In this document: positions 61,647 to 64,000 of the stretch, piece after piece
Position numbering within the stretch: position 1 is the first letter of the stretch
Layout: every line of letters begins with the position of its first letter
Assembly (NCBI GenBank): GCA_905250025.1
Contig: CAJNOJ010000174.1
Location: 62,001 to 126,000, forward strand
DNA length: 64,000 bases
Source: Adineta ricciae
Lineage: Eukaryota; Rotifera; Eurotatoria; Adinetida; Adinetidae
Direction of reading: 5' to 3'
Translations under genes and position numbers: made by a program
Notes under the pieces: model-generated
The model's input: the letters and a program-made list of their open reading frames with translations, nothing else
Database searches by the model: none
Told to the model about the DNA's origin: nothing

Positions 61647-62801
61647 ATGACAGACGATAGCAACGAGGTTGACTTACCGCTCAAGGCCATCGCACGCCGT
61701 GGAGCTATTTCATCGACGACATCGTTCGAATCCACTGATGGAATGTTCAATATAGAAAAAGATTCTCGGCTGGTGAAATTGTTCAACAAAGCAGTTGAAA
61801 ACAATCTGCTTTTCACGTACGGATCTCGAAAGGAAAAGCACGTTTTTATTCTTTGTTGTTTTCTAGTCATCTCGACGAAAATGAACGAATACAAGTCTTC
61901 AATGTCATGTCTTGTCGATCGTATTCACCTGATGAGATTATTATTGATCAAAATAACGAACAGGAATACTTTTATATTATCGAAGAAGGAGAAGTCGATG
62001 TAAATAGATCATTATTTATTATAATTAACTGAATTTATATTGGAGAAATAGGTTTATGCTGATGATCAATTGATAGCAAGTTTTGGCGAATATTCGTCTT
62101 TCGGTGAATTAGCTTTGATCCAAAATACATCACGATTCATGACAATCAAAGCGAAAACGAATGTCAAACTGTGGACATTGCTTGGAGAAACTTATCGAAA
62201 GATTCTGATGGATATAACAATGAACAAACGAAAAGTGTATGACGAATTTCTCATCCGAGTTCCTATCTTACGTAAGGTTTCACACTCTCATGTTTTTATT
62301 TGAGACATACGAATCTATTTCAGAAACACTGAACGAAGTCGAACGTTTCATAATAGCTGATTCGCTTGAATCAGTGCAATACGAAGATGGTGATATTGTC
62401 GTCAAACAAGGTGAACTAGGTGATGATTTCTTTCTTATCGTTGAAGTGAGTATACTTCTGTATTGCTAACTAAATAACATCTAGTTCTCTTTCACATTCC
62501 AATTAAAAAGGGCAACTGTATTGTTTATCAAAAGGCATGCGAATACTCCGAAGGAGTGGAAATCGATACACTTGGTCCAGGTGATTATTTTGGCGAAATC
62601 GCACTTTTATGCAATCGAGCACGTGTTGCGACTCTTGTTGCTCAAGGTGTTTTGAGATGTGTGAAGATCAATCGCGAACGGTTTGAACGTGTTCTCGGTC
62701 CGATCCGAGAAATTCTTCAACGAAATATTTCACGATATAATTCAATCATATCCCTTGAGCAATTACACATAATCATCGACAAGGAAAAGGAAGACTGTTA
62801 A
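61647..62801 (+). CDS. cAMP-dependent protein kinase regulatory subunit, type I-like, short N-terminus
   Basis: Reads from ATG 61647 ([13 protein letters not shown]) through the pseudosubstrate ARRGAIS (type I inhibitor sequence with Ala at the phospho-site) and five or six exons to the TAA at 62801. Two cyclic-nucleotide-binding domains follow. The first has EEGEVDVYADDQ and the phosphate-binding cassette [15 protein letters not shown]. The second has [20 protein letters not shown] and [15 protein letters not shown]. The Glu and Arg that bind cAMP are present in both. The end ([11 protein letters not shown]) follows the family. In the inactive holoenzyme this subunit blocks the catalytic subunit until cAMP binds. 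The N-terminal dimerisation/docking domain (about 60 residues in type I) is absent from the reading given, because only 16 residues precede RRGAIS. An upstream exon joining at CAG 61651-61653 is possible, but I did not find one. Confidence 0.9.
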
Positions 62802-63137
62802 TGATGTAAAACCTAAGCGGATAACTTTAAGTTTATGTCAATGTACAATATCCTCAAATAACATATAAAACATTGCTTTTGTATTCAAAGAGATTTAACA
62901 TGCGTCCCAACTTCGGTTTGCGTTTCAAATTTAATCAAAGACCTTTTCTTTTTCTTCTCCTCCGTTTCTCTTTCTTTCTTTCTTTCGTTCGTTCGACATG
63001 TAACACCTGTACGAAATTCGAGACATGATCGATGTTGTGACCAGAGAAGAAAAAATGATCGTAATTGAATCACTCACTTATTCATACTTCACATTCCATA
63101 AGTGTTAGAAAATAAACTAATAAATCACATTTACTTT
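62802..63137. other. short intergenic spacer with AATAAA
   Basis: Contains an AATAAA at 63111-63116, a CTTT/CGTT tract near 62970-62995 and no coding segment. It separates two plus-strand genes. Confidence 0.5.
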
Positions 63138-64000
63138 ATGATTATGCATCTATTTATCCTCTTGTTAATACCATTCACTCATCAAATAGAAAGTATCGAA
63201 CAGGAACTCAGCTGGAACATCACGTAATCTATTCTGAACTTTCAATTGCATCTTGTTCTTATCTTGTCTTGTTTTCGTTTAGAAATACCACCATCGAAAA
63301 TGATCTTGAACTAACAACAGGCTTCTTTGATAATATCAATGCAACAAATGAGACAGCTGTAGAACTCGTTCCTGATGTCGATATCTCCGGACCAGTTGAA
63401 CGTGTTCTACGAGCAGTCTTTCGCGCATATGAACCTTATTGTTGGCGTCGATCGTACGGTCGCGGTGTTGGTCGTCCGCTACACGCTTGTCCTGATCATG
63501 CTTCGGAACAGGATGGTCTTCTCTGTTATCCAACGTGCCGGGATGGTTACAACGGTGTTGGTCCCGTTTGTTGGGAAATATGTGATAACATAACATCGTT
63601 CGGTTTTGCTTGTATGGACATTCGTAAATCTGTTCGTTCTTGTCCTTGGTATGATACATGCGGTGTGTTCAAACGCTCATGTTCATCATGTCCAGATAAT
63701 TATACTAATTTTGGCTGCTTATGTGGACGATTTTATCTCCGTGATAGTTATGGACGAGGTATTGGCACACCAATGATATGTTCAAGCGGATATGAACAAG
63801 ATGGTGCTTTATGTTATGATCAATGCGATGAAAAATACAATGGCGTCGGTCCTGTTTGTTGGCAACATTGTCCATCAAGTCAGCCATATCCATGTTTCGC
63901 TGGTTGTTCAGTAAGCAAACAAGATTGTCAACTTGCGGTTATTAACATGATTCAATCTGTCGTTGGTGCTTCGATTACACTTTTAAATGTTATCGTCGGT
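63138..64000 (+). CDS. secreted cysteine-rich repeat protein, truncated by window end
   Basis: Exon 1 (63138-63223) codes a signal peptide (MIMHLFILLLIPFTHQIES). A GT-AG intron 63224-63282 joins in phase to a long exon that is still open at 64000. Two similar cysteine-rich units follow: SYGRGVGRPLHACPDH ... LLCYPTCRDGYNGVGPVCWEIC and SYGRGIGTPMICSSGYEQ ... ALCYDQCDEKYNGVGPVCWQHC, sharing YGRGxGxP, GxxxxGxLCYxxC and YNGVGPVCWxxC. Related Cys-rich units (GVGPVCW) are familiar in predicted secreted proteins of ciliates, oomycetes and rotifers; this is recollection and not a search. The last visible part (CSVSKQDCQLAVINMI) begins a new, less Cys-rich region. Function unknown; extracellular location is supported by the signal peptide. 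Confidence 0.75.

Noticed and set aside
1-64000. Transposons, CRISPR arrays, telomeric repeats or rRNA
   Set aside because: No reverse transcriptase, transposase or integrase motif, no regularly spaced repeats and no rRNA-like stretches were seen. tRNAs cannot be excluded by eye.

Overview
The window is nuclear DNA of a small animal, most likely a bdelloid rotifer (Adineta/Rotaria type). The evidence is AT-rich intergenic DNA, genes packed on both strands, many GT-AG introns of only about 40-65 bp, exclusively metazoan gene families (DAW1, GMF, ASB-type SOCS-box protein, fatty acyl-CoA reductase, TBL1, PKA-R, type I PIP5K), close tandem paralogs, and one gene (46.7-47.7 kb) resembling a protein family I associate with bdelloids. 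The species is an inference. I see no phage, plasmid, CRISPR, rRNA or intact transposon.

Layout. 1.7-3.2 kb (-): MAP-kinase-phosphatase-type dual-specificity phosphatase. 5.1-7.2 kb (+): kelch-repeat protein. 7.4-8.0 kb (-): glia maturation factor in four small exons. 8.2-10.7 kb (-): ankyrin/SOCS-box protein. 11.8-15.4 kb and about 17.6-21.6 kb (-): two tandem type I phosphatidylinositol-4-phosphate 5-kinase genes. 22.8-27.0 kb (+): secretory WSC/C-type-lectin single-pass membrane protein. 27.0-30.8 kb: long stretch without genes. 30.8-41.0 kb (+): very large disordered protein carrying four copies of a DPIxxRALxRF motif. 41.0-43.7 kb: gene-poor, with a 65-bp CT microsatellite. 43.9-45.9 kb (+): TBL1/TBL1XR1 WD40 corepressor subunit, lacking its LisH exons and preceded by an inverted copy of its own last exon next to an N. 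46.7-47.7 kb (-): single-exon Thr/Ala/Pro-repeat protein. 48.5-51.1 kb (+): two tandem SR splicing factors with RRM and zinc knuckle. 52.0-54.2 kb (+): fatty acyl-CoA reductase. 54.5-56.5 kb (+): DAW1 cilia assembly factor. 56.6-58.0 kb (+): EPSTI1-like coiled-coil protein with a CUE-like end. 58.5-60.9 kb (-): leucine-rich-repeat/death-domain protein. 61.6-62.8 kb (+): type I PKA regulatory subunit. 63.1-64.0 kb (+): start of a secreted cysteine-rich protein running off the window.

The genes do not form one pathway; this is ordinary eukaryotic gene order. For most genes I joined exons by hand with GT-AG ends and matching phase. Total coding lengths divisible by three were obtained for the phosphatase (400 aa), kelch (347), GMF (139), ankyrin/SOCS (791), WSC/lectin (1298), the TBL1 visible part (508), both SR factors (221 and 242) and FAR (522). 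The most unusual signals are the inverted TBL1 last exon beside the N, the four-copy motif in the large disordered protein, and the EPSTI1-CUE and LRR-death architectures.
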